Assembly: GCF_022352055.1 (NCBI RefSeq)
Contig: NZ_JAKRWM010000016.1
Location: 1 to 64,000 of the forward strand
Source of the DNA: Cohnella mopanensis
GTDB lineage: Bacteria > Bacillota > Bacilli > Paenibacillales > Paenibacillaceae
Direction: 5' to 3'
DNA length: 64,000 bases
In this document: piece by piece, positions 1 to 8,585 of the stretch
Layout of the letters: every line of letters starts with the position of its first letter
How positions within the stretch are numbered: position 1 is the stretch's first letter
The notes under the pieces: generated by a model
Database searches by the model: none
The model's input: only the letters and a program-made list of their open reading frames with translations
Told to the model about the DNA's origin: nothing
Program-made: the position numbers and the translations under genes

Positions 1-320
1 TTATGCGACGATAGAAAGAGCCCGAAGTGTAACTCCTCGCTCATAGTCGCAAAATGCGACGATAGAGAGAGCCAGCAGAGTAACTCCTCACTCATAGTCG
101 CAATATGCGACGATAGAGAGAGCCGGCAGAGTAACTCTTCGCTCATTGTCGCAAAATGTGACGATAGGAAGGGCGCGCAGAGTTACTCCTCGCTCATAGT
201 CGCATAATACGACGATAGAGTGTGCGAGCAGAGTAACTCCTCACTCATAGTCGCAATATGCGACGATAGAGAGAGCCGGCAGAGTAACTCCTCACTCATA
301 GTCGCAAAATGCGACGATCA
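1..320. repeat. Tandem array of 51-bp dyad repeats
   Basis: Six consecutive units of exactly 51 bp (anchors at 4, 55, 106, 157, 208, 259) and a truncated seventh at 310. Each unit opens with TGCGACGAT and closes with ATAGTCGCA, so each is an inverted repeat about 47 bp long separated by a 4-5 nt A/T linker. A second small palindrome, GAGTAACTC, lies near the middle of most units. Units differ by scattered substitutions (for example TGTGAC at 157 and TACGAC at 208), some changed on one arm only. The array probably continues left of the window. No coding potential is convincing. Confidence 0.9.
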
Positions 321-350
321 CTTGAGTCAATCCAGATATTTTTCTAGAGA

Positions 351-1061
351 TTAGGAAACTACCTTTGAAAGAAATGCTTTATTTAGTCTGTAACTACAGA
401 TACGCCTGACATCAGTTCTAGTAGGAATCAATAACTCTTTCCGAACTAAAGACTGGATATGTCTCATAACAGTGGTACGATGCACCCCAAGTTGTTTGGC
501 AGCAAAAGTGGGTGTGATTGGTGTAGATAGAGAAGCGGCTAGTATAATAATAGCTTGCTCAATAGTCGACAGTTTCATATCTATTCTCGAAGAGCTGCCC
601 CCTAACTTCCCAAGGAGCTGTTGGATGATTTGTTGGCAAACGCGAGGCCGTTCAATGAGATCATCGTAGGAAAACCGAAGCACATACCAGCCATCGATCA
701 TTAAATGGTTCTGACGCATTAAATGGTCTGCAAACTGAGATCTGCTTAGGTCTCTCCAATGCGTTCCAAAGCCATCAATTTCAATGCAAATTTGATATCC
801 TTCGGTAATATAAGCGAAGTCGAGATATCTCCAGCCGTCTTTGAAGTCTTTAATTTCGTATTCCGCATGTAAATGCGTAAACTGTCCAAAGGCAGGCCAC
901 CAGACTTGCTTGACAAACATTTTCTCGGCATGATTCGTGGAAATGGATAATCGTCTCTTGCGTTCACCTTTGCTTGCCGCGCGTAACTTGTTCATCCATA
1001 CTTCATATGCTTGAGCCAATTGATCGGACATCTGGATCTCATTCGTCATTGTCAGCTTCAT
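351..1061 (-). CDS. Vsr/DUF559-like nuclease-fold protein with C-terminal HTH
   Basis: 236 aa from an ATG preceded by AAAGGTGAG; an upstream in-frame extension to 1208 lacks a good ribosome site and is less likely. Residues about 78-135 resemble the PD-(D/E)XK fold of Vsr/DUF559 proteins: D81, the ExD pair E94/D96 followed by G97, H101-W102, and a late RF (129-130) as in the last strand of that fold. Residues about 186-222 look like a winged helix-turn-helix (LGVHRTTVMRHIQSL). A DNA-binding nuclease or regulator is plausible, but the function is unknown. It stands alone on the minus strand beside the dyad array, with no methyltransferase nearby, so a classical mismatch-repair or restriction role is not supported. 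Confidence 0.6.
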   Translation of the reverse strand: MKLTMTNEIQMSDQLAQAYEVWMNKLRAASKGERKRRLSISTNHAEKMFVKQVWWPAFGQFTHLHAEYEIKDFKDGWRYLDFAYITEGYQICIEIDGFGTHWRDLSRSQFADHLMRQNHLMIDGWYVLRFSYDDLIERPRVCQQIIQQLLGKLGGSSSRIDMKLSTIEQAIIILAASLSTPITPTFAAKQLGVHRTTVMRHIQSLVRKELLIPTRTDVRRICSYRLNKAFLSKVVS

Positions 1062-1222
1062 ACCTCTCACCTTTTCTAATGGGATAAAAAACAAATGCCG
1101 CCCAAACCGGAATGTATCCGGAAAGAGCGGCGTGTGCTTCACGACCGTGACGTTATAGGTTGTGACCATAAAATAACACAAAGAAATCGGTTTTTTCAAG
1201 AGATACATATAAATTTGATTAA

Positions 1223-2095
1223 CTAACCCCGCCCCCAGGCGAGCATTTTGCGTTGGAATTCTTTAGGCGAGCAGCCGTTGAAACGCTTGAACATTTTGTA
1301 GAAGTGGGCCATGTTTGCCATTCCGATCTGGTCGCCCACCTCGCTAACGCTCATATCGCGGGTCAGGAGGAGCTGCTCGGCTCGTTTGATTTTGCGGAAA
1401 TTGACGTATTCGGTGAAGGAGAAGCCCATGATCTTCTTGAAAAACTTCACGAAGTAATAGTAGCTCATATTAGCCAATTTGCATGCGTCTTCTACCGTAA
1501 TTCGATCTTCTATGTTGGACTCGACGAAATCCAGAACCGGCTTGAGACGAATGCGTTCGACCCGGTCTTGGTCAGCGAGCAACCCGCGATTGTCATTGCG
1601 AATGAGAATAAGAAGCAACTTCTTGATCAGCATATTTACCGCAAGCTCGTAACCGCTTTCTTTATTCAGAGCTTCTTGGTGAATTTGGCGAATACAATCG
1701 GCGGCGGCATAGCGGGCTTCTACATTGTCGCGAAAAATGTAGTTCATGGCGCTTAGCGGTACTTTGGTTTCATTAAAATATTGCAAATAGGGAATCGTAC
1801 TTTGGTCAAAATAATTGTTCAAATCAAACTGAAGCACGATATAATCGAGTGTTCCACCGGGATTGCGGTCGCGGTGAAGCTGTGAGTTGCCGAGAATCAC
1901 GATATCCCCAGCCTGCATGGCATAGGACTCGTCGCTGAGATCTACGTTAAGATTGCCACTCTGGACAAGTAATAACTCGCATTCGGGGTGATAGTGCCAT
2001 GTTATGCTGCCCGCGTCATTACGCGTAGTTTGCCAGATCTTCAAGGATAGCAAAGGATTCTCGTATTCGATTTTCTCTCTGACTGCCTGCACCAA
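1223..2095 (-). CDS. AraC-family transcriptional regulator
   Basis: 290 aa. The N-terminal half (about 20-150) is a cupin-type sensor with the HYHPECELLLV pattern common in AraC sugar regulators. The C-terminal 90 residues carry two helix-turn-helix motifs and end with the family signature HFYKMFKRFNGCSPKEF. The start used is TTG at 2095 behind AGGGGATGAG; GTG at 2092 is an alternative. It is divergent from the Gfo/Idh/MocA oxidoreductase at 2226, with only 130 bp between them, so local control of that gene is a reasonable inference. The ligand is unknown. Confidence 0.85.
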   Translation of the reverse strand: MVQAVREKIEYENPLLSLKIWQTTRNDAGSITWHYHPECELLLVQSGNLNVDLSDESYAMQAGDIVILGNSQLHRDRNPGGTLDYIVLQFDLNNYFDQSTIPYLQYFNETKVPLSAMNYIFRDNVEARYAAADCIRQIHQEALNKESGYELAVNMLIKKLLLILIRNDNRGLLADQDRVERIRLKPVLDFVESNIEDRITVEDACKLANMSYYYFVKFFKKIMGFSFTEYVNFRKIKRAEQLLLTRDMSVSEVGDQIGMANMAHFYKMFKRFNGCSPKEFQRKMLAWGRG

Positions 2096-2164
2096 CTCAT
2101 CCCCTAACTCCCGTATATGACAAAATCACATAAAATCCTCGCACCTGAGCGGATGGGATTTCTA

Positions 2165-2192
2165 TTGAATTGTGATACACTAATTGTAGAAT
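2165..2192 (+). promoter_or_regulatory. Possible sigma-A promoter of the 2226 oxidoreductase
   Basis: TTGAAT at 2165 and TAGAAT at 2187 are separated by 16 bp, and AAGGAGG follows at 2210. The match is moderate; an AraC-activated promoter need not be strong. Confidence 0.35.
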
Positions 2193-2225
2193 GAATCCTG
2201 ATAACTCGCAAGGAGGACAAGCATT

Positions 2226-3299
2226 TTGACAAAAGTTAACGTAGGGATGATCGGATGCGGCGGTATTGCGATGGGGAAACATTTGCCGGCACTCGCCAAA
2301 ATCCCAGAAGCGCAAGTAGTCGCTTTTTTCGATGTGGCACCGGACAGAGCGCATGATGCGAAAAATAAATTCGGAACTCATGACGCCAGAGTCTATCACG
2401 ATGTCTATGAATTGCTACGAGACCAGGATGTACATGTCGTGCATGTCTGCACCCCTAACGATACTCATGCGGAAATCTCGATCGCGGCGCTCGAAGCCGG
2501 CAAACACGTGTTGTGCGAGAAGCCTATGGCCAAGACGGCAGAGGATGCCAGACGCATGTTGGAAACGTCGCAAAGAACGGGCAAGAAGCTGAGCATCGCT
2601 TATCAGAACCGATTCCGCGCGGACAGCCAGTGGCTTCATCAAGCTTGTCGCGCAGGCGATCTCGGCGAGATCTATGTAGCTAAAGCGCACGCGGTTCGCC
2701 GTCGGGCGGTGCCGACATGGGGAGTATTCCTAGACCTGGAGAAGCAAGGCGGAGGTCCGCTTATCGATATCGGAACGCACGCGCTGGATCTCGCATTGTG
2801 GATGATGGATAACTATGAACCGAGAACGGTGTTGGGCACGTCTTACCGTAAGCTAGCCGAGCAAGGAAGCCAGGCTAATCTATGGGGGAACTGGGATCCG
2901 TCCAAGTTCACCGTCGAAGATTCCGCTTTCGCAATGATCACGATGAAGAGCGGTGCAACGGTATGGCTGGAGTCCAGTTGGGCGCTGAATACGCTCGACG
3001 TGGATGAAGCGAAAGTATCCCTCTGCGGTACGAAAGCCGGAGCGGATATGAAGAAGGGCTTGAGAGTCAACGGCGAAGAGCATGGCCGTCTCTATACGCA
3101 AGAAATTCAAATGTCTGGAGATTTCGGCGGCAATCCTCTGCCGGACGATGCTGCCGAACAGGAAGCACGCGCTTGGATCGAAGCGATCCTGCATGATCGG
3201 GAGCCAGTGGTTACGGCCAAGCAAGCTTTGGTCGTCCAAGAAATTTTGGAAGCCGTATACGAGTCTGCTAGCAAAGGGCAAGCCATTAGCTTTGTCTAA
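2226..3299 (+). CDS. Gfo/Idh/MocA family NAD(P)-dependent oxidoreductase
   Basis: 357 aa from a TTG start 9 nt after AAGGAGG. The N-terminal Rossmann fold shows the GCGGIA dinucleotide motif (10-15), a family VCTPNDTH segment (74-81) and the conserved EKP lysine triad (98-100). The substrate domain contains GGGPLIDIGTHALDLALWMM-type sequence (about 174-190) with the Asp and His of the usual catalytic set. These enzymes oxidise a hydroxyl of sugars, sugar acids or inositols in the cytosol. It is single-gene, divergent from an AraC regulator, and precedes the sugar ABC modules, so it probably belongs to the same catabolic region. The substrate cannot be named. Confidence 0.88.
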   Translation: MTKVNVGMIGCGGIAMGKHLPALAKIPEAQVVAFFDVAPDRAHDAKNKFGTHDARVYHDVYELLRDQDVHVVHVCTPNDTHAEISIAALEAGKHVLCEKPMAKTAEDARRMLETSQRTGKKLSIAYQNRFRADSQWLHQACRAGDLGEIYVAKAHAVRRRAVPTWGVFLDLEKQGGGPLIDIGTHALDLALWMMDNYEPRTVLGTSYRKLAEQGSQANLWGNWDPSKFTVEDSAFAMITMKSGATVWLESSWALNTLDVDEAKVSLCGTKAGADMKKGLRVNGEEHGRLYTQEIQMSGDFGGNPLPDDAAEQEARAWIEAILHDREPVVTAKQALVVQEILEAVYESASKGQAISFV

Positions 3300-3309
3300 A
3301 CGTACAACA

Positions 3310-3376
3310 AACAATAAAACAGTGTCTAGTGTTGGACTTGAGCCAACTTCTAGGTCACTGTTTTATTGTTTTGCTG
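3310..3376. terminator. Bidirectional terminator
   Basis: A 15-bp stem pairs the segment at 3310-3324 with CACTGTTTTATTGTT at 3356-3370. An inner GTTGG/CCAAC pairing extends the hairpin. A-rich on one side and T-rich on the other, it suits both the plus-strand 2226 gene and the converging minus-strand AraC gene. Confidence 0.8.
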
Positions 3377-3416
3377 AGGGAAAAGGGAGTTAGGTATTCA
3401 ATTGAATTTCTATCGC

Positions 3417-4274
3417 TCAATTTTGCTTACGGAATTTCCCTGGAGAATGGCCTGTCATTTTACTGAATAGCAGATTAAAGTAGTTTGCATTCGGGTAACC
3501 GACTTGTTGGGCGATATCACGAACGGAATGATTGGTGTCGATAAGAAGGCGTTTTGCCTCATCGATTCGGCATTTAATCAAGTACTGAATAGGCGACATG
3601 CCGACATCCTCTTTGAACACGTGGGCTAGATGATAAGGACTTACGAAGACAAGCTGGGCTAAATCGCTTAAAGAAAGCTCTAGATGATAATTTCGCTCAA
3701 TGTAACCCCTTACATTTTGCGCAAGACTAATAGCGGTCTCATTATTCGGGGAACGAGCCGTTTCTGGAACAACTGGAGAGGGTTCAACTAGCGGAATGTG
3801 TTCTTTAAGGGAATCCATCTCTCTAAGAAAATGGATAAGTAAAGTTTGTAGTAAGGAAGAAATGACTTCTTGGCTCCCGAGCTGAGGGTTGCGAGCCTCG
3901 TGAAGCATATCTTCCAATATTCGATTAATTCGTATGTTGAGGGGTTCGACTGGAATGACAAAAGGCTTCTCAAGCCTAGATAATAAACCTGTTACCAATC
4001 CTTGTACTTGAAGGCCTGTCACGTAAAAAACGACGGCTCGAATGGGTTGTCCTGTTGAGGGCCGAAGCGTCACTTCAGCGTTCGGAGGGACGAACAAGAA
4101 CGCTCCTTCCGTTATCGGTAATCGACAATGGATGGAACACGCTTCTCCGGTACCCGATCGGAGCCATAATATACAAGAACGGTCTCCCGCTATTAAAGGG
4201 AGAGGATCTATCCCGGTCCAGTCGCACCAACTTGCCAATAGTGGTATTTCCTGAAGTATCGAGGGCTTGTTCAT
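3417..4274 (-). CDS. AraC-family transcriptional regulator
   Basis: 285 aa from ATG at 4274, downstream of a GGGGGGAAG purine run; a TTG 20 codons upstream is possible but lacks a ribosome site. N-terminal cupin-like arm (about 1-130), then a linker, then a double helix-turn-helix (about 190-283) ending GYPNANYFNLLFSKMTGHSP, the AraC signature. It is divergent from the sugar ABC operon starting at 4462, and the 187-bp spacer contains a repeated CCGCAAGA motif that recurs before the second ABC operon. It is therefore the best candidate regulator of both transporter operons; the inducer is unknown. Confidence 0.85.
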   Translation of the reverse strand: MNKPSILQEIPLLASWCDWTGIDPLPLIAGDRSCILWLRSGTGEACSIHCRLPITEGAFLFVPPNAEVTLRPSTGQPIRAVVFYVTGLQVQGLVTGLLSRLEKPFVIPVEPLNIRINRILEDMLHEARNPQLGSQEVISSLLQTLLIHFLREMDSLKEHIPLVEPSPVVPETARSPNNETAISLAQNVRGYIERNYHLELSLSDLAQLVFVSPYHLAHVFKEDVGMSPIQYLIKCRIDEAKRLLIDTNHSVRDIAQQVGYPNANYFNLLFSKMTGHSPGKFRKQN

Positions 4275-4350
4275 CGCAAAAAAACACTTCCCCCCTTTGA
4301 AACGAATTATGTATGATAAGGTAAGAAAATACAATATGATTCACGAGACA

Positions 4351-4390
4351 CCGCAAGAATGTGAATAAATAGCGCCAATAACCGCAAGAT
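4351..4390 (+). promoter_or_regulatory. Candidate AraC operator: CCGCAAGA direct repeat
   Basis: CCGCAAGAATG at 4351 and CCGCAAGATCATTC at 4382 are direct repeats 31 bp apart (about three helical turns), as expected for tandem AraC half-sites. A near copy of the first element occurs upstream of the second ABC operon at 6983. Confidence 0.5.
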
Positions 4391-4461
4391 CATTCATTTT
4401 CCCATACCGTAGTTATCTTCTAAACTAAGATATAGGGGTTTTCCCAAAGGAGTGTGACTCC

Positions 4462-5946
4462 GTGCTGTTGCAAATGAAAGGAATAACCAAGTCGTTCTAT
4501 GGGGTCCAAGTACTCGATAATATCGATTTTGAGCTGCGTCCTGGGGAAGTTCATGCATTAGTAGGGGAAAATGGTGCCGGAAAATCCACTTTGGCAAAGT
4601 TAATTTCAGGTGTTCATCGTCCAGATGACGGTTACATGGTCGTCAATGGTAAGCCCGTCCCTCTGTTTTCCCCCATTGAAGCTCAGCGGATGGGAATCTC
4701 GATGATCTATCAGGAATCGTGCCTAGTTCCTGAAATGAGTATCGCTGAGAATGTGTTTCTAGGATCCGAACCGCGATGGCTCGGTTTGTTCTCGAACATG
4801 ATGAAGATGAAACGGGAAACGAAGAGCATTCTAAGATTGCTAGGTATGCCCCTCCATCCGAATACGAAAGTGAAAGATCTTTCTATGAGCGAGCATCATA
4901 TTGTGGCAATTGCCAAAGCGTTATCCTTAAAGGCGAACATCTTCGTCATGGATGAGCCAACTGCTTCCTTATCCGATTCGGAAAGAATTCGTTTGTTTGG
5001 GATGATTCGACGATTTAAGGCAAATGGAGTTGGAATCGTTTACATTACCCATCGGTTAAACGAAATATTTGAAATATGCGACCGAGTGACAGTACTCCGA
5101 GACGGCAAGAAGGTTCTTACCAGCAACGTGAACGAGCTATCCGAGAAGGAATTAGTTAAACAGATGGTTGGACGGGAGCTTACGCAAATCTTTCCACCGA
5201 TATCGGAACCGACGGGCGTTGAGTTGCTCAGAGTGGAAAATCTGACACGCAAGCCATGGTTTGAGAAGATCGATTTCAAGCTCAATGAGGGCGAGATTCT
5301 CGGAATTACCGGCTTGATGGGTTCAGGGACGGAAGGGCTTGCCAAGACGATATTCGGGGAGGTTAAGCCGGAGTCAGGGAAAGTGTATTGGCATCGGCAA
5401 CCGATTCAGCTGTCTACCCCGCGGCAGGCGATCGATACTGGCTTTGGTTATGTGAATAGGGACCGTATCGAATCGGGATTATTCATGGATATGAACGTAT
5501 ACCACAACTTAACGATCGCAAGCTTGAAGAAGATTCATCGCTATCATCTTGTTCACGAGCAGCAGGAACACCATAAAGCTTTGGACGCCATCATTCAATT
5601 AGATATTAAGACACATGATCCGGAGCAAGAGATTAAATTTTTAAGCGGGGGCAATCAACAGAAGGTTATGCTTGGCAAATGGCTGGTGGCGGAAAGCGAT
5701 TTGTATATTCTGGACGAGCCAACGAGAGGGATTGACGTCGCATCGAAGAGCGAGCTTTACGTATTGCTGCACGAGCTGGTTAATGAAGGCAAGGGGATGA
5801 TCGTTATCTCTTCCGATATGTCCGAGCTGATTGGCTTATGTAATCGGATTTTGGTTATGCATGAAGGTAGGATAGTGAATGAAATCACTCATGAGGAAGC
5901 GACTCAGGAACGGATTTTGCAAGCGGCTTCGGGAATTCGGGGCTAG
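4462..5946 (+). CDS. Ribose/galactose-type ABC transporter ATP-binding protein (dual domain)
   Basis: 494 aa from GTG behind AAAGGAG. Two fused nucleotide-binding domains as in RbsA/MglA/XylG. Domain 1 has Walker A GENGAGKST (35-43), a Walker B ending MDEPTASLS and a weak signature (LSMSEHH). Domain 2 has the family's degenerate Walker A (GLMGSGTEGL), a good LSGGNQQKV signature and LDEPTRGID. It energises sugar import at the cytoplasmic face. It is followed 18 bp later by its permease, but no binding protein is encoded in this operon; it probably shares the one at 9625 or uses one elsewhere. It is paralogous to the ATPase at 7086. Confidence 0.92.
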   Translation: MLLQMKGITKSFYGVQVLDNIDFELRPGEVHALVGENGAGKSTLAKLISGVHRPDDGYMVVNGKPVPLFSPIEAQRMGISMIYQESCLVPEMSIAENVFLGSEPRWLGLFSNMMKMKRETKSILRLLGMPLHPNTKVKDLSMSEHHIVAIAKALSLKANIFVMDEPTASLSDSERIRLFGMIRRFKANGVGIVYITHRLNEIFEICDRVTVLRDGKKVLTSNVNELSEKELVKQMVGRELTQIFPPISEPTGVELLRVENLTRKPWFEKIDFKLNEGEILGITGLMGSGTEGLAKTIFGEVKPESGKVYWHRQPIQLSTPRQAIDTGFGYVNRDRIESGLFMDMNVYHNLTIASLKKIHRYHLVHEQQEHHKALDAIIQLDIKTHDPEQEIKFLSGGNQQKVMLGKWLVAESDLYILDEPTRGIDVASKSELYVLLHELVNEGKGMIVISSDMSELIGLCNRILVMHEGRIVNEITHEEATQERILQAASGIRG

Positions 5947-5964
5947 TCGGCCAGGGGGAAACCA

Positions 5965-6927
5965 ATGCAGCAGCCAACATTCGTGACTACGGAAAGATAT
6001 CAAAGATGGTTCTCGCGAAACAAAATTTTCGTGACACTTATTATTCTTGTATTCTTGGCATCCATCACGAGTGATTACTTCTGGACCTGGAATAACATCA
6101 TGAATGTCTTCCGCCAAGCATCGGTTATCGGGATGATCGCTTTAGGGGTTCATTTCGTCGTGTTAATCGGCAAGCTGGATTTATCGGTAGGCTCGATTCT
6201 CGTCTTCTCTGGAGCTATTATCCTATGGGGACAGAACCTATTCAACTTCGATATTCCCGGCTCATTCCTGTTAGGTGCAATATCGGGTATATTGCTCGGA
6301 AGCTTGAATGGCATAATCGTTACTTATGGAAGGGTTCCCTCCTTCATCACGACGTTAGGAACGATGTTCATCTACCGATATTTCATGATGTGGGTAGCGG
6401 ATGCAGGTGCAATATCGGGTAGCCGAATCAGTCATACTTTTCTTGGGCACGGCTATTGGCTAGGTATTCCGGTTGTTGTCTTTCCTCTCATTCTGGCAGC
6501 AATCTCTGCACATTTCCTACTCTCCCGTACATTGTTTGGACGATATATTTATGCCGTCGGACAAAATCCCCGCGCCGCGTACAGCTCGGGAGCCAATATC
6601 CGCATGGTGACGGTAATCGCCTTCGCCCTCAGCGGTATGGCAGCCGGATTGGGCGCCGTACTTGAAACGGCTAGGTTAAATTCAATCTCCACCGCAAATT
6701 CCGGTGTATATTATGAGCTGGATGCGATTGCGGCCGTTGTTCTAGGAGGAGCCTCGCTAAGGGGGGGCAAAGGGACGATACTAGGTACCGTATCAGGCGT
6801 ATTGATGTTTTCCATCCTTAATAACTATATGAACTTGCAAAATGTTTCTACTTATTTGCAAGGAGTGCTCAAGGGGTTGCTCATCTTCCTTGTGCTCTAC
6901 CGCCAGAATCGCCTTCGGGAAGAATAA
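5965..6927 (+). CDS. Ribose-type ABC transporter permease (RbsC-like)
   Basis: 320 aa, highly hydrophobic with about 8-10 membrane helices. Typical RbsC-family stretches are VLIGKLDLSVGSI (about 67-79) and the late block AAVVLGGASLRGGKGTI. Start ATG behind CAGGGGGAAA. It forms the membrane channel for the ATPase encoded 18 bp upstream. The operon ends with a terminator that overlaps the stop codon, so this is a two-gene transporter without a binding protein. The closest relative in the window is the permease at 8586. Confidence 0.9.
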   Translation: MQQPTFVTTERYQRWFSRNKIFVTLIILVFLASITSDYFWTWNNIMNVFRQASVIGMIALGVHFVVLIGKLDLSVGSILVFSGAIILWGQNLFNFDIPGSFLLGAISGILLGSLNGIIVTYGRVPSFITTLGTMFIYRYFMMWVADAGAISGSRISHTFLGHGYWLGIPVVVFPLILAAISAHFLLSRTLFGRYIYAVGQNPRAAYSSGANIRMVTVIAFALSGMAAGLGAVLETARLNSISTANSGVYYELDAIAAVVLGGASLRGGKGTILGTVSGVLMFSILNNYMNLQNVSTYLQGVLKGLLIFLVLYRQNRLREE

Positions 6928-6943
6928 TTCCCGGAGGTTTTTT
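6912..6943 (+). terminator. Rho-independent terminator of the first sugar ABC operon
   Basis: CCTTCGGGAA at 6912-6921 pairs with TTCCCGGAGG at 6928-6937 (one G-T pair) and is followed by six T. The stem starts inside the permease coding sequence and includes the stop codon. Confidence 0.8.
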
Positions 6944-6982
6944 CTATAGTACGCGCAAATTAGTTATACAAATCTCAGGCTG

Positions 6983-7012
6983 CCGCAAGAATGTGTAGCC
7001 CATAAGCGCAAT
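6983..7012 (+). promoter_or_regulatory. Candidate AraC operator shared with the first ABC operon
   Basis: CCGCAAGAATGTG at 6983, followed by AGCGCAAT at 7005, mirrors CCGCAAGAATGTG and AGCGCCAAT upstream of 4462. The two transporter operons otherwise have different leaders, so the conserved block is likely a regulator site. Confidence 0.5.
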
Positions 7013-7085
7013 TTAGTTGATTGTAGAAGGTTTCCATTTTTTTTAGGATGAATGTAGTAGAACCGAAAGAAAGCAGGTGCCGCAA

Positions 7086-8564
7086 ATGATTTTGGAAATG
7101 AAGGGAATTACCAAAACCTTTTACGGAGTGAAAGCGCTTCAAGATGTTTCCTTCGAGCTACGCAAAGGCGAGGTACACGCGCTTGTCGGGGAGAATGGCG
7201 CAGGAAAGTCAACGTTAATGAAAGTATTGGCGGGCATTCATGTACCCGATAAGGGAGCCATTGAACTGAAGGGTAAAGCCGTACATATCGGTTCTCCGCA
7301 TCTATCCCAGAAGCTAGGGATCTCCATCATTCACCAGGAGCTAAACTTAGTTCCGCATATGTCGGTCGCGGAAAATATCTTTCTGGGACGAGAACAGAAG
7401 GTAGCGGGGCTGTTCTCGAATTTCAAAGGTATGATCGGGCAAACGAAGCAATTGTTAGATCAGTTCGGATTAAAGCTGAATCCGTCGGAGCCCATCTATA
7501 ATCTGAGCATTGGGGAACGACAAATCGTAGAAATCGCAAAGGCACTTTCTATGAAAAGCGAAATTATGATTATGGATGAACCGACAGCCGTGTTGGAGGA
7601 GAGTGAAGCGAACCAATTGTTCACATTGATACGGCGGTTTAAGGAGCAAGGCGTATCGATCATTTATATCTCCCACCGTCTGCATGAACTAAAAGGGATC
7701 TGCGATAGAATTACGGTTTTGCGTGATGGTCAGAATGTGACCACGCGGAGCCTTGAAGGATTGGCCGAGAGGGACATTGCTAACCTCATGGTCGGCAGAG
7801 AGTTGAAGGAGATGTATCCTGCACGGCCTGAACGATTCGGAGACGAGCTTCTTAAAGTTGAAGGTCTCACACTCGCCCCTCATTTCGAGGATATCCATTT
7901 TCATGTTAAACGTGGAGAAATTATCGGTTTTGCTGGATTAATCGGGGCTGGAAGAACGGAGCTTATGCGTACTCTGTTCGGAGATTGGAAAGCTCAGAGC
8001 GGAACTGTGGTATGGAAGGGCGAACCGATTCGAATCCGTAATCCACTCGATGCCGTAAAGCTGGGATTCGGATTCGCTACGGAGGATCGCAAGGGATCGG
8101 GACTGTTGATGGAGATGAATGTGGCACAGAACATGACTCTTTCTAATCCTGCCAAGGTGAGTCGTTGGAACCTGATCCGAAGGAAGAGCGAAATCAAGGT
8201 CGTGCGCGATAAAATTCAAGAGCTGAATATTAAAGCAAAAGCACTGAATGGTCCCGTCAAGAACTTAAGCGGCGGCAATCAACAGAAGGTCGTCATAGCG
8301 AAGTGGCTCGTTTCGGATTCAGAGTTGTTCATCATGGACGAACCTACTAGGGGAATCGACGTTGGTGCCAGAAGCGAGATCTACAATCTGATCGTTAGGT
8401 TCGCAACGGAAGGAAAAGCGGTAATTGTCATCTCGTCGGAATTACCTGAATTGCTTGGACTATGTAATCGAATATACGTCATGCATCGTGGTCGTCTAAA
8501 GGGCGAAATTCATGAAAGTGACGCGAATGAACAAAACATTATGGCTATGGCAACTGGTCTTTAA
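7086..8564 (+). CDS. Ribose/galactose-type ABC transporter ATP-binding protein (dual domain)
   Basis: About 492 aa. The start chosen is ATG at 7086, 6 nt after AGGTG; GTG at 7077 is an alternative. Two nucleotide-binding domains: domain 1 has GENGAGKST, LSIGERQIVEIAKAL and MDEPTAVLE; domain 2 has GLIGAGRTEL, LSGGNQQKVVIAKWL and MDEPTRGID. This matches RbsA/MglA-type importers. First gene of a complete three-gene transporter (ATPase, permease, binding protein). It is closely similar throughout to the product of 4462-5946, indicating duplication of the module. Confidence 0.92.
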   Translation: MILEMKGITKTFYGVKALQDVSFELRKGEVHALVGENGAGKSTLMKVLAGIHVPDKGAIELKGKAVHIGSPHLSQKLGISIIHQELNLVPHMSVAENIFLGREQKVAGLFSNFKGMIGQTKQLLDQFGLKLNPSEPIYNLSIGERQIVEIAKALSMKSEIMIMDEPTAVLEESEANQLFTLIRRFKEQGVSIIYISHRLHELKGICDRITVLRDGQNVTTRSLEGLAERDIANLMVGRELKEMYPARPERFGDELLKVEGLTLAPHFEDIHFHVKRGEIIGFAGLIGAGRTELMRTLFGDWKAQSGTVVWKGEPIRIRNPLDAVKLGFGFATEDRKGSGLLMEMNVAQNMTLSNPAKVSRWNLIRRKSEIKVVRDKIQELNIKAKALNGPVKNLSGGNQQKVVIAKWLVSDSELFIMDEPTRGIDVGARSEIYNLIVRFATEGKAVIVISSELPELLGLCNRIYVMHRGRLKGEIHESDANEQNIMAMATGL

Positions 8565-8585
8565 TTACAAAGGGGGAACTACCCG

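Noticed and set aside
1..310. Repeat-encoded peptide on the minus strand (17-aa repeat, since 51 is a multiple of 3)
   Set aside because: One unit has TAA in the only long frame, and there is no ribosome site or conserved reading of the units.
1..320. CRISPR array
   Set aside because: The period is regular, but there are no unique spacers: the whole 51-bp unit is repeated with drift, and no cas genes are present in the window.
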